64,000 nucleotides of DNA from Arthrobacter sp. OVS8 (GTDB lineage: Bacteria; Actinomycetota; Actinomycetes; Actinomycetales; Micrococcaceae), in assembly GCA_028370155.1 (NCBI GenBank), contig CP116670.1, forward strand, positions 372,001 through 436,000, written 5' to 3'. Each line of letters begins with the position of its first letter. Within the stretch, counting starts at the first letter, position 1. Below are positions 51,696 to 62,029 of this stretch, in pieces. The position numbers and the translations under genes are program-made. The notes under the pieces are model-generated. The model was not told the DNA's origin. It worked only from the letters and a program-made list of their open reading frames with translations, and made no database searches.

Positions 51696-54030
51696 TCACG
51701 AAGCGGCCAAACGATCGGAGGTCGCCGGGGCGAGGGGGCCCAGCTTCCCGAGGCCGGCCGGCATCAGGACGCTGTTGGTCCGTTCGGGCCTGTACCAGCC
51801 GACCGCGGTGCCCCGTAGTGCCAGGATCATGGATCCGAACAACACGTAAGCGCGGAGAGGTTCGTAAATGAGCCTGTAGATGGGGACCACCAGCAGGTGC
51901 ATTGGGCTCTCACCGACCATTACTATCGCCACAATCGAAATTAGCATGTGCGTTGCGACCACGAACAGGGAGAACAGCGCGACGGCCTGCCATTCCCCGC
52001 GGGCGAGGCTGGTCACCGCGACGAGGACCGTCAGTGGCATAAAAACGAGCGGGACAAGTACCGAGATCAGTGCGTACGGCATGGTGAGCAGGCCGAGTGC
52101 GCCGAACCGGGGATTGAAGAGCATATGCCGGTGTTTGTACAGGGTCTGGATATTGCCATAGGTCCAGCGGAGCCGCTGCTTGAACAATCCCCGGACTGTC
52201 ATGGGCGCCTCCGTCCATGCCACGGCTGAGTTCTCTTGGACGATGCTGTAGCCGAGTTGCTGTAGGGAAAGGGTCAGGTCAGCGTCCTCTGCGAGCGTGT
52301 CATGGGAGTAGCCGCCTGCCTTGACGAGCGCGTCCCTCCGCCATGCCGCGCAGGCGCCGGGAACAATGGAGATTGCTCCCATGAGGCCCTCCGCCATCCG
52401 GGTGACACAGATGCCCGAGAGGTATTCCAGGCTTTGCCAGGCCGTCAGGACATTGCGGCGGTTTCCGACTTTCACGAGCCCGGCCACCGCGCCGACGATC
52501 TTCCCGTTCCTAGGTTCCAGGAAATGCCGGGCGAACATCTTGATCGTCTGCGGTTCAAACAGCGTGTCACCGTCGAGGGTGATTACTATTTCGCCGCGGG
52601 ACTGGTTTATTCCGTGGTTACTCGCGGCCGATTTTCCGCCGTTGGGTTGGTCGATGACGCGCAATTGGGGCCAGGTCCTGGCGTAATCGGAAAGAACCGC
52701 CAGCGTGCCGTCTGTGGAGCCGTCGTTGACTACGACGACCTCCATACGCGGGTAGTCGCTGGCCCTGAGAGCGTCGAGAGTTTTGGCTACCACGAGCTCT
52801 TCGTTGAAGACCGGCAGGACGACGCTGACGAATGGCCACTCTTCCTCTTTGATGTCGGGCCAGAGGCGCTTTTTCTGGCGGTGATTGTTGATCACTGCCA
52901 AAACCACATAAAGGAATGTCAGGATGGTCAGCGAGCCGATGCCGAACCAGAACAACCAGGTGAGCAGTACGTTCGGAGTGACCAAATACGTGGTCATCGC
53001 GGCCAGGGTCGCATTGTCTTCCATAGCGCCCTTGACGTTGTTCTGGGGCACAAATTCGGTCGGAAGTATGGGGGCGACCGTGGTGAAAGTGTAGCCCTGC
53101 GCCTTGGCCATCGGAATAAACGTCTTCAGCATTTCGATGGTAGCGCTGCGGTCACCGCCCCCATCGTGAACCAGGACAATATGCCCCTGACCGTCCAGTT
53201 GCTGCGCCTTGATCGGAACACCGGGCGCATAGGACCAGTCACGCGTATCAAAGTCCATATTGATGTGGAGGAATCCCAACTGCTGGGACTGCAGTAGGGC
53301 CAGGGAGTTATTTCCCGGGTCGCCGGTCGGGATCCGGAACAAGCGGGTTGCGTAATTGTCCGAGGCGCGCATTACCCGGTCCGCCCCGATAATCTGCTGG
53401 CGGTTGAACAGGTCGTCGTGGGCCCAGAAATCGATGTGGGACATCGTGTGATTGCCCACCATATGACCCTCCCGCGTCATGCGGCGGAAAATGTCCGGGT
53501 ACTTGACCACGTTGTCGCCCACCGTAAAGAACGTTGCCGGCACACCCTCACGGGACAGCAAATCCAGAATTTCCGGGGTGTTCCGGGGTCAGGACCATCA
53601 TCGAAGGTCAGCATCAGGGTGTGGTCTGCCGGTTTCCCAAAAGTCTCCATGGCGTACGGGCTGTCGCCGATCAGCTCAATTTCATCCGCTGTGGCTTCCT
53701 CCAGACCGTGCTGCTGAAGGGATCCTTAAGCAGGACTTTGCCGTCGACCCTCTCGATGAGCGCGATCCGGTCGAATGCGAAGCCCCCATCAGGGCCGATC
53801 CGGGGAATATTCCGCAGGTCCGCAGTGGACAGCAGCTGGCGCGGATACTCCGCGGACTGGTTCTCCTGGCCCTTCCACACGGGTGCGCTGGCGGCAGGCA
53901 GAATCGAGACGACCGTGAGGACCATCAACAACAAGCTGGCCACCAGGGCTGCAAGAATTTTGCGCCAACGTTTTCCACTCGGGTCAAAGAAGACCGGTGG
54001 TTTTAGGGAGAGAGGGGCTGATTTCGTCAT
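51696..54030 (-). CDS. Polysaccharide deacetylase fused to family-2 glycosyltransferase
   Basis: After repair about 778 residues. A membrane helix (residues 25-45) leads to an extracytoplasmic NodB-type deacetylase: TFDDGPDP (about residue 143), HTMSH, RIPTGDPGN, LVHDGGGD. A second helix near residue 375 precedes the cytosolic GT2 domain: VVLPVFNEE (about 410), VNDGSTDGT, LDGDTLF, EDADLTL and QRLRWTYG (about 625), the processive-synthase QxxRW motif. Three or four helices close the protein. Single-base losses are at 53706-53707 (expected SSTGLEEATADE) and 53585-53588 (expected DPRNTPEILDLL). It resembles Pga/Ica-like N-acetylglucosamine polymer synthases with the deacetylase joined on. Confidence 0.9.
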
Positions 54031-54081
54031 GAATTTCCTCGCCAGGGAATTGCGCTTTAAGGGCCTGACCTGAATCAGGGT

Positions 54082-54158
54082 GTGAGCGCCAAGGCTCGTT
54101 TCCGGACCTCGAAGCCCGGAACGGCGATCAATTCGCAGAAGGAGAAATCGGCGCTCAC
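54082..54158 (-). promoter_or_regulatory. Nested inverted repeats in the leader of the deacetylase-synthase gene
   Basis: Read on the minus strand, the 77-nt block lies about 50-130 nt before the start codon. Outer arms GTGAGCGCC/GGCGCTCAC (54082-54090 with 54150-54158) are perfect 9-bp repeats, and an inner TTCCGG/CCGGAA (54100-54105 with 54116-54121) sits inside. No known riboswitch core was recognised. Confidence 0.5.
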
Positions 54159-54635
54159 CTGACCCCGCCCCTTAATTCGCACGAGCCGCCGTTCTCCGGC
54201 GTACTCCTTGTCTTCGAGGTTAGGAGCGCCGCATGGGGTCCCACACGCGTAAAGAACACCTGCGTTTTTGGGCGGTTCTACTTGCTTCGCGGCCGGACTA
54301 CGGCGCCCGCTGACTTTGGAAGCGAGTAAGGGCGGAAGCTACCGGCCCTTTTTACGGCACCGCCGGACGGCTGGGGACGCGCGGCAGTCAGCCGCAATAC
54401 CGAGGTCGATGCGCCGTGCGAAAAGGCCGCCCGTGCCGCCCGTCCGCGCCCTCTTTAGGAGCGCCCGACAAGGCGCGAATGCCACGTTTTCCGGCCGCAA
54501 TTCGGTCGTAATTTTCGCCGCGGGGCAGCTTTGTCCCAGGGAATGTGTATGACGTCCTACTTGTGGCTATCGCGAAAGCCGGGGGCAAGGTAGCGTTCGA
54601 CGTACTTGGCCGGAATTTGTGGAGGCAGATGCAGG
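54159..54635. other. Divergent upstream region
   Basis: About 480 bp between two divergent transcription units, with no convincing gene. It must hold promoters for both the deacetylase-synthase gene (minus) and the first beta-barrel lipoprotein (plus). GGAGG at 54621-54625 serves the latter. No known riboswitch motif (c-di-GMP, c-di-AMP) could be found by eye. Confidence 0.5.
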
Positions 54636-55250
54636 ATGCGCAGAGGAGTCGGAGTCGCCGCAGGCCTTGTTTCGGTAGCCCTGGCGGCCGCCGCATGCCA
54701 AGGCTCGCCTTCGCCCGCTCCGTCGCCGGCAGTCCGGACGGCCGCCCCGGACACCTTCATCACGGCTTACACGTGGTACGACAACACCCCGCCGGGCTCG
54801 CCGGACATCAGCCACCCGGTGCTGCACAAGAAGGCCGGCGGTTCCGGAACCTATGCGGATCCGGTGACAATCGCCGTCGGGCATTCCCTGGAGACGGGGA
54901 AGGACGTCCTAGATTTCCCCGCCGGTACCCGGATCTACCTTCCTGACGTTCGGCGCTACTTCATTGTCGAGGACACGTGCGGGGACGGCCCCGCCCCGGA
55001 GGAAGGGCCGTGCCACGCCGGCGCGGACGAACACGGTGACGCGTCCACCTGGCTCGACATCTGGATTGGCGGCAAAGGGGAAAGCGAGTCGTTTGCCGAA
55101 AGCTGCACGGAGCAGGTGACCGGCGTGCATGCCGCAGTCTTCGATCCGGCTGACAATTACGTCGTAGCTTCCGGGGACGGCGTGATCCACGACGGCATGT
55201 GTGACAGCGGCTATGGCACCCAACTGATCACCACAACGCCGGCCCGGTAG
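54636..55250 (+). CDS. Secreted double-psi-beta-barrel-like lipoprotein, copy 1
   Basis: 204 residues. An Arg-rich N-terminus, hydrophobic run and lipobox-like AAAC (Cys about residue 21) indicate a lipoprotein. After a short Ser/Pro linker a compact domain starts ITAYTWYDNTPPGS and contains DVRRYFIVEDTCGDG and WLDIWIGG, the pattern of 3D/double-psi beta-barrel domains (RlpA- and endoglucanase-V-like folds). The Asp-rich CGDG and D-I-W segments could form the active site. GGAGG 10 nt upstream fixes ATG 54636. About 75% of the domain is shared with the gene at 55512, so the pair arose by tandem duplication. Substrate unknown. Confidence 0.75.
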   Translation: MRRGVGVAAGLVSVALAAAACQGSPSPAPSPAVRTAAPDTFITAYTWYDNTPPGSPDISHPVLHKKAGGSGTYADPVTIAVGHSLETGKDVLDFPAGTRIYLPDVRRYFIVEDTCGDGPAPEEGPCHAGADEHGDASTWLDIWIGGKGESESFAESCTEQVTGVHAAVFDPADNYVVASGDGVIHDGMCDSGYGTQLITTTPAR

Positions 55251-55511
55251 CTGCGGAATGAGATGCGGCAACCCTGAATTCACGCGCGTGGGGGCCGGCG
55301 CGTCGTCGATTAGCCTCTCCGCGGGCGCCGGGGTAACGTTTAGGTCACCGGTTGGCATACACGCCCAAATGGAGCGTCCTGAACGCTGTTGCGTGTGGTA
55401 AGTCCCCAGGCGGGAGCGCCTTGCGTTCCGCAGACCGTTACCAACTCCGGGCAGGACATCCCTCCACGGGTCTGCCCTTTTCCGCACTCGCACGAAGAGG
55501 CTTTATTTTCC
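55251..55511. other. Spacer between tandem paralogues
   Basis: 261 bp with no visible gene. It may hold a separate promoter for the second paralogue. No terminator hairpin is obvious. Confidence 0.45.
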
Positions 55512-56441
55512 ATGCGCAGAAATAGTCTGCTGGCCGCCGGCCTGCTCTCGGTCCTACTCGCCACCTCCGCGTGTGGCGCCGGAACCGGCACGCCCAACTC
55601 ATCCGCACCGTCGTCAGCGTCGGCCGGTGCCTTTGAAGGTAACGCCAGCACCGGGCCGGGCAACGCATCCGGCGAGGTCGGCACCTCCCAGCGGGCCGCG
55701 GCTGAGAAGGCCAAGCTTGCCACTGCGGCCGCCAAGAAGGCCAAGGCCGATGAGAAGGCCAAGACGGCCGCCGTCGAGAAAGCCAAGGCAGCCGCTGCGG
55801 CCGCAGACGAGGTCGCCACAAAGGCGCCGGCAGCTCCCCGGGTGCCCGCGGCCGACGCCGTGCCCGCGGTACCCGTCGCGGTTCCTGCGGCTCCGAAGCC
55901 CGCACCGGCACCCGCCGTGCCGTCGCCGTCCTCCGAACGGATCGTCACCACCGCGTTCACCTCGGCATACACCTGGTACGACAACACGCCGGCGGGCTCG
56001 GCCACCATCAGCCACCCGATCCTGCACAAGACTGCGGGCGGCACGGGTACCTACAACGACCCGATCACCATCGCCGTGGGCCATTCCCTCGCCACCGGCA
56101 AGGACGTGCTGGACTTCCCGGCCGGCACGCGGATCTACCTCCCGGACGTGCGCCGCTACTTCATCGTTGAGGACACCTGCGGCGACGGCGACGAGCCCCA
56201 GGGCGGCCCGTGCCACCAGGGCGTCAACGTGCACGGCACCAACTCCACCATTTGGATCGACATGTGGATCGGCGGCCAGAGCCTCAGCTCCCAGGGCGCC
56301 GACAATTGCGCCAGCAAGGTGACGGATGTCCACACTGCCGTCTTCAACCCGGCCAGCAACTACGTCGTGGCACCGGGCGCAGGTGTCGTCCACGACGGCA
56401 AGTGCGATGCCGGGTATGGCGACACGCTCGTCAAGAAGTAA
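55512..56441 (+). CDS. Secreted double-psi-beta-barrel-like lipoprotein, copy 2
   Basis: 309 residues. Signal sequence with lipobox-like LLATSAC (Cys about residue 21). Unlike copy 1 it has a long linker: a Ser/Gly stretch, then an Ala/Lys/Glu-rich segment (residues 60-100, helical and coiled-coil-like), then Ala/Pro repeats to about residue 140. The C-terminal domain repeats AYTWYDNTPAGSA, DVRRYFIVEDTCGDG and IDMWIGG. The lysine-rich helix and Pro-rich spacer could span the cell wall. ATG 55512 follows GAAGAGG. It ends at the strong hairpin 56479-56510. Confidence 0.75.
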   Translation: MRRNSLLAAGLLSVLLATSACGAGTGTPNSSAPSSASAGAFEGNASTGPGNASGEVGTSQRAAAEKAKLATAAAKKAKADEKAKTAAVEKAKAAAAAADEVATKAPAAPRVPAADAVPAVPVAVPAAPKPAPAPAVPSPSSERIVTTAFTSAYTWYDNTPAGSATISHPILHKTAGGTGTYNDPITIAVGHSLATGKDVLDFPAGTRIYLPDVRRYFIVEDTCGDGDEPQGGPCHQGVNVHGTNSTIWIDMWIGGQSLSSQGADNCASKVTDVHTAVFNPASNYVVAPGAGVVHDGKCDAGYGDTLVKK

Positions 56442-56478
56442 ACACAGGGGATTGCTTCCGGCTGCTGCCGGACGCCTC

Positions 56479-56510
56479 GCGGGGGCCGGCGGATCTTCGC
56501 CGGCCCCCGC
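56479..56510 (+). terminator. Terminator of the tandem lipoprotein genes
   Basis: Perfect 13-bp stem GCGGGGGCCGGCG/CGCCGGCCCCCGC with a 6-nt loop, 37 nt after the stop. There is no T tract. Confidence 0.7.
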
Positions 56511-56636
56511 CATCGTGTGCGGGAGCCAGCGGAGGCTTCCCGGCCCGCCGGGCCGCTGAGGCCCAAAGACTCTGTTCAACGGGCCCGGCCGCGGCAGAAT
56601 TAAGCGGAGTAGTTGCACGCGTAGGGGAGGGGCGCC

Positions 56637-57347
56637 ATGTTCCGATCCGGCAGAGCAGGCTCCGCAGCGTTTTGCGTCGCCGTCCTGCTCGCGGCCTGCA
56701 CGCCCTCCAGCAGCCAGAATTCCGGGACTGCCTCGCCCGGCTCCACGCCCAGCGCCTCGGAGCCGGCCCTCACGCCGTCCGCGGGGGCATCGCCGGCGGA
56801 GTCTGAAGAGCCCGAATGGAAAACCTTCACGACGCCGGACGGCGGGCTGATGTTCGACTACCCGCCGGACTGGACCGTCCAGGACCGGGCACGCGAGGCG
56901 GCGCCCGGCGGAATCTTCGTTGACGTCCTCGACGCGGCCGGGAAATCAATGGCAACGCTGCGGACCAACATTGTCACCAAGGCCGAATGCACCCAGAAGT
57001 ATCCGTATGCCTTGATGGACTCGGAAGCGTTGCCGGCCCTGGCGCAGAAAGGCGCCGTGCCAATCTTTGTGTTCGAGGGCCGCGACGACCACGGATCCCA
57101 TCCCTCGAAGCCGGCACCCCTGTCCTACGGGATCACGTCCGCGCCGCTGCCCTCCGGGCGCAGCGCCTGCCCGATCTTCCAGTTCTTCGAGTGGCCGAAC
57201 GGGGTGGCGGCGTTCAGCGGTGTCTACAACGCCGTCGCCACGACGCCGGGTGTCACCCCCGATGTGAACACCCCGGCGGCCTACACCGCAACGGAAGAGT
57301 ACGACGCCATACGGCAGACCATCACGTCGCTCCGCCCCGCGGACTGA
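56637..57347 (+). CDS. Hypothetical lipoprotein
   Basis: 236 residues. N-terminal signal with lipobox LLAAC (Cys about residue 21), a Ser/Pro/Ala/Glu-rich linker to about residue 60, then a compact domain starting TFTTPDGGLMFDYPPDWTVQ. The segment resembles the beta-rich PsbP/Mog1-like or DUF1795-type fold that opens many secreted actinobacterial lipoproteins, but no named family was recognised. ATG 56637 follows AGGGGAGGGGC. Intact. It stands alone between the lipoprotein pair and the nrd upstream region. Confidence 0.65.
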   Translation: MFRSGRAGSAAFCVAVLLAACTPSSSQNSGTASPGSTPSASEPALTPSAGASPAESEEPEWKTFTTPDGGLMFDYPPDWTVQDRAREAAPGGIFVDVLDAAGKSMATLRTNIVTKAECTQKYPYALMDSEALPALAQKGAVPIFVFEGRDDHGSHPSKPAPLSYGITSAPLPSGRSACPIFQFFEWPNGVAAFSGVYNAVATTPGVTPDVNTPAAYTATEEYDAIRQTITSLRPAD

Positions 57348-57397
57348 CGGAACTTCGCACCGGACGCCGGACCGCCACCAATCCTGTGCCGTCGACC

Positions 57398-57409
57398 ACT
57401 ACATGTAGT
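57398..57409. promoter_or_regulatory. 12-bp palindrome ACTACATGTAGT, upstream copy
   Basis: Perfect palindrome ACTACATGTAGT with CC/GC flanks. An identical copy lies 233 bp downstream at 57631-57642. It resembles NrdR-box-type palindromes in architecture. Confidence 0.5.
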
Positions 57410-57630
57410 GCTAAGTGCCACTCCGGCCCCGCTTTGCAGCGGACCGCGACACGCCGTCCAGCGTGCGACACGCGGGGCGGTTAATTGTGGCTAACTACTC
57501 CACAGGGTGTGGATTTCGTCCGTGAAAATGGCTGAAACCCGGACATTTTGAAGCCCCCGGGCTGTGGATTAAAGTGGGCGGAATGACATACTTGTAATAC
57601 ATCATCTTGGGGTCCGCGCGGGACTCTTGC

Positions 57631-57642
57631 ACTACATGTAGT
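57631..57642. promoter_or_regulatory. 12-bp palindrome ACTACATGTAGT, nrd-proximal copy
   Basis: Second perfect copy, 125 bp before the nrdH start. It overlaps a -10-like TAGTAT (57639-57644), a placement suited to a repressor. A partial match (ATACTTGTAATAC, 57588-57600) lies about 41 bp upstream, roughly four helical turns, which suits paired binding. Confidence 0.55.
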
Positions 57643-57766
57643 ATCGACATACAGTTCGAGCGGAGCGGTAGCAGACCGCCAGGCGAGGCCAGTAACGGAT
57701 AAGAATTCCTGTTCCGGGCGGGCCCACCGGACACGAACCAAAGACTTCAACAAAGGGGACAGGGAC

Positions 57767-58012
57767 ATGACCGTTACGGTTTACACGAAGCCGGCTTGCG
57801 TGCAGTGCAACGCGACCTACCGCGCACTGGACAAGAAGGGCATCGCCTACCAGAGCGTCGACATCTCGCAGGACGCGGATGCCCTCGAACGCCTGAAAGC
57901 CCTGGGCTACATGCAGGCCCCGGTTGTCGTCACGGACCAGGACCACTGGTCCGGCTTCCGTCCCGACAAGATCGAAGAACTGGCGCAGGCTTCCGCCGTC
58001 GCCGTAGCCTGA
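57767..58012 (+). CDS. nrdH: Glutaredoxin-like NrdH
   Basis: Small thioredoxin-reductase-dependent redoxin that supplies electrons to class Ib ribonucleotide reductase. 81 residues with the active site CVQC (residues 12-15) in YTKPACVQCNATYRAL. The NrdH-specific GF/WSGFRPD segment is near residue 62. ATG 57767 follows GGGGACAGGGAC. Intact. First gene of nrdHIEF; nrdI follows after 41 bp. Confidence 0.96.
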   Translation: MTVTVYTKPACVQCNATYRALDKKGIAYQSVDISQDADALERLKALGYMQAPVVVTDQDHWSGFRPDKIEELAQASAVAVA

Positions 58013-58053
58013 ACCGCTTCGAAAGAAAACGCACGTCAGATGAGGTGACTTCC

Positions 58054-58540
58054 ATGGCACTCGCAACCGCCGTTACGACGCCGACCGGCGCCCGGTCGCT
58101 GGCGGGGACGACGCCAGGACCACCGGCAGCCACCTCATCTACTTCTCCTCAACCTCCGAGAACACCGCACGCTTCATCAGGAAGCTGGGCATCGACGCCG
58201 CCCGGATTCCCCTCCACTCGAGGGAACCCGCGCTCGTGGCAACCGAACCCTATGTGCTGGTGCTTCCCACGTACGGAGGTACCGGGGAGAGGGATCCGTT
58301 CCGAAGCAGGTCATCCGCTTCCTGAACGATCCGCGCAACCGGCAGCAGCTCCGGGGAGTGATCGGGGCGGGCAATACGAACTTTGGGGACAACTACTGCA
58401 TGGCCGGCGACATTATCGCCGCGAAATGCCAGGTCCCGCACCTATATCGATTCGAACTCATGGGGACGCCGGAAGACGTCAGCCGAGTACAACAAGGATT
58501 GGAAGAATTTTGGACACGACTGTCGCAGACACAGAAGTAA
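58054..58540 (+). CDS. nrdI: Flavodoxin-like NrdI
   Basis: Flavodoxin that activates the dimanganese NrdF cofactor. After repair 162 residues. [16 protein letters not shown] binds the FMN phosphate, [11 protein letters not shown] follows, and [10 protein letters not shown] binds the flavin ring. Two single-base losses: 58104-58107 (needed before SHLIYFSS) and 58284-58287 (expected [15 protein letters not shown]). ATG 58054 is the start; the first 25 residues are variable. Its end overlaps the nrdE start by 31 bp. Confidence 0.9.
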
Positions 58541-60749
58541 CCGGGTCCGGCGCCGCCGCGAAGCCCGCCAGCGCCGGGAAGACCAGCGCCGCCGTCGAGA
58601 AGCACACCGTCCCCGGTGAGAAGCCGCCATGCCGGCCGCCTACCAAGGGCTGGGCTACCACGAGCTCAACGCCATGCTGAACCTCTACGGCCCCAACGGC
58701 GAGATCCAGTTCGAGGCCGACCGCGAGGCCGCGCACCAGTACTTTCTGCAGCACGTGAACAACAACACCGTGTTCTTCCACGACCTCGAGGAAAAGCTCG
58801 ATTACCTCGTCAAGAACGAGTACTACGAGCGCGAGACCCTCGACCAGTACACGATGAACTTCATCCGCGAGCTCTATAACCGCGCCTACAAGAAGAAGTT
58901 CCGCTTCGAGACGTTCCTCGGCGCGTTCAAGTTCTACACCTCCTACACGCTGAAGACGTTCGACGGAAAGCGCTTCCTGGAGCGTTACGAGGACCGCGTC
59001 TGCATGGTGGCCCTGCACCTGGCCCGCGGCGACGAGAAGCTCGCCACGCAGATGGTGGACGAGATCATCGAGGGCCGCTTCCAGCCGGCCACCCCCACGT
59101 TCCTGAACGCCGGCAAGCGCCAGCGCGGCGAGCTGGTCTCCTGCTTCCTGCTCCGCATCGAAGACAACATGGAGTCGATCGGCCGGTCCATCAACTCCGC
59201 CCTGCAGCTGTCCAAGCGCGGCGGCGGCGTGGCGTTCGCGCTGACCAACATCCGCGAGGTCGGCGCGCCGATCAAGCAGATCGAGAACCAGTCCTCCGGC
59301 GTGATCCCCGTGATGAAGCTCCTCGAGGACAGCTTCTCCTACGCCAACCAGCTCGGTGCCCGCCAGGGTGCCGGCGCGGTGTACCTGCACGCCCACCACC
59401 CGGACATCTACCGCTTCCTGGACACCAAGCGCGAGAACGCGGACGAGAAGATCCGCATCAAGACCCTCTCGCTGGGCGTTGTCATCCCGGACATCACGTT
59501 CGAGCTGGCCAAGAAGGACGAGGACATGTACCTGTTCTCGCCGTACGACGTCGAAAAGGTCTACGGCATGCCGTTCTCCGACGTCTCGGTCACCGAGAAG
59601 TACTACGAGATGGTGGACGATTCGCGGATCAAGAAGACCAAGATCAAGGCGCGCGAGTTCTTCCAGACCCTCGCCGAGATCCAGTTCGAATCCGGCTACC
59701 CGTACATCATGTTCGAGGACACCGTGAACCGGGAAAACCCGATCGACGGCAAGATCATCATGTCCAACCTGTGCTCAGAGATCCTCCAGGTCTCCCAGCC
59801 CACGACGTACCACGATGACCTGTCCTACGACCAGACCGGCAAGGACATCTCCTGCAACCTGGGTTCGCTGAACATCGCCAAGACCATGGACTCGCCGGAC
59901 TTCGGCCTGACCATCGAGACGGCCATCCGGTCCCTCTCGGCTGTCTCGGACATGTCCAACATCACCTCGGTGCCCTCGATCGCCCGCGGCAATGACCAGA
60001 GCCACGCGATCGGCCTGGGCCAGATGAACCTGCACGGCTACCTGGCCCGCGAGCGGGTGCACTACGGCTCCGAAGAGGGCCTGGACTTCACCAACATCTA
60101 CTTCTACTCGGTGGTGTTCCACGCGGTCCGCGCGTCCAACCTGCTGGCCATCCAGACCGGCCAGACGTTCGGCGGCTTCGAGAAGTCCAAGTACGCCTCG
60201 GGCGAGTTCTTCGACAAGTACACGAACCAGGAATGGGTCCCGCAGACCGCCAAGGTTGCGGAGCTGTTCAAGAACATCCACATCCCCACGCAGGATGACT
60301 GGCGCGAGCTGAAGGCTTCCGTCATGGAGCACGGCATCTACAACCAGAACCTGCAGGCTGTGCCGCCGACCGGTTCGATCTCCTACATCAACAACTCCAC
60401 CTCCTCGATCCACCCGGTGGCGTCCAAGATCGAGATCCGCAAGGAAGGCAAGCTGGGCCGCGTGTACTACCCGGCGCCGTACCTGACGAACGACAACCTG
60501 GAGTACTACCAGGACGCGTACGAGATCGGCTACGAGAAGGTCATCGACACCTACGCCGCCGCCACGCAGCACGTGGACCAGGGCCTGTCCCTGACGCTGT
60601 TCTTCAAGGACACCGCCACCACGCGCGACATCAATAAGGCCCAGATCTACGCCTGGAAGAAGGGCATCAAGACCATCTACTACATCCGTCTCCGCCAGCT
60701 CGCGCTGGAAGGGACCGAGGTTGAGGGTTGCGTCAGCTGCATGTTGTAA
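58510..60749 (+). CDS. nrdE: Class Ib ribonucleotide reductase, alpha subunit
   Basis: Catalytic subunit converting NDPs to dNDPs. After repair about 746 residues: the first redox Cys in [10 protein letters not shown] (about residue 210), the Asn-Cys-Glu active-site triad in SNLCSEI (about residue 419), and a C-terminal CVSCML tail with the shuttle Cys pair. TTG 58510, preceded by GGAAG, is inferred as the start and adds about 38 low-complexity residues; ATG 58629 would also be plausible. One C is missing at 58627-58628 (expected [16 protein letters not shown]). Overlaps nrdI. Part of nrdHIEF. Confidence 0.95.
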
Positions 60750-60774
60750 CCGATATCGGTTGATAACTGCTGAA

Positions 60775-60806
60775 GTACGACGGCGGGCGCCCGCCCGCCG
60801 TCGTAC
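60775..60806 (+). repeat. Palindrome between nrdE and nrdF
   Basis: Perfect 15-bp arms GTACGACGGCGGGCG/CGCCCGCCGTCGTAC separated by 2 nt, 25 nt after the nrdE stop. It is followed by GCTTTAACA and could attenuate or stabilise the transcript; nrdF starts 39 bp later. Confidence 0.65.
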
Positions 60807-60835
60807 GCTTTAACAGAGAACTAACCCAACATTGA

Positions 60836-61819
<984 letters not shown>

Positions 61820-61847
61820 TTCCCTTCCCGTCGTCGTAGCCACCACT

Positions 61848-61887
61848 AAAGCGGGCCCTGCACGGTAAGTCGTGCAGGGCCCGCTTT
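61848..61887 (+). terminator. Terminator of the nrd operon
   Basis: Perfect 17-bp stem AAAGCGGGCCCTGCACG/CGTGCAGGGCCCGCTTT with a 6-nt loop GTAAGT, 28 nt after nrdF. Confidence 0.93.
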
Positions 61888-61931
61888 GTGAGCTTTGACC
61901 AGCTCGTGGCCTGACGGCGTCGCAGGGAGTC

Positions 61932-61961
61932 GGGTCCGCGCTGCAAATGTTGTGCGGACCC
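61932..61961. repeat. Hairpin upstream of the ligase-like gene
   Basis: 8-bp stem GGGTCCGC/GCGGACCC with a 14-nt loop. It lies between the nrd terminator and the next gene's start. No function is assigned. Confidence 0.4.
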
Positions 61962-62029
61962 GCACTGATCGCCCCTTGACCTGTCCAATGACCCTGTCCC
62001 GGTGTCAGGACGAGATTTATAGTCATGGC

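Larger units (their letters stand above)
57348..57766 (+). promoter_or_regulatory. nrd operon upstream region
   Basis: 419 bp with no gene. It holds the palindromes at 57398 and 57631, DnaA-box-like TGTGGATTT (57508-57516) and TGTGGATTA (57563-57571), and the inverted repeat TCCACA-ggg-TGTGGA (57499-57513). A NrdR-like or other ribonucleotide reductase control site would be expected here. GGGGACAGGGAC precedes nrdH. Confidence 0.55.

Noticed and set aside
54031..54635. c-di-AMP (ydaO-type) or c-di-GMP riboswitch
   Set aside because: No core motif was found on either strand by eye, despite clear inverted repeats.
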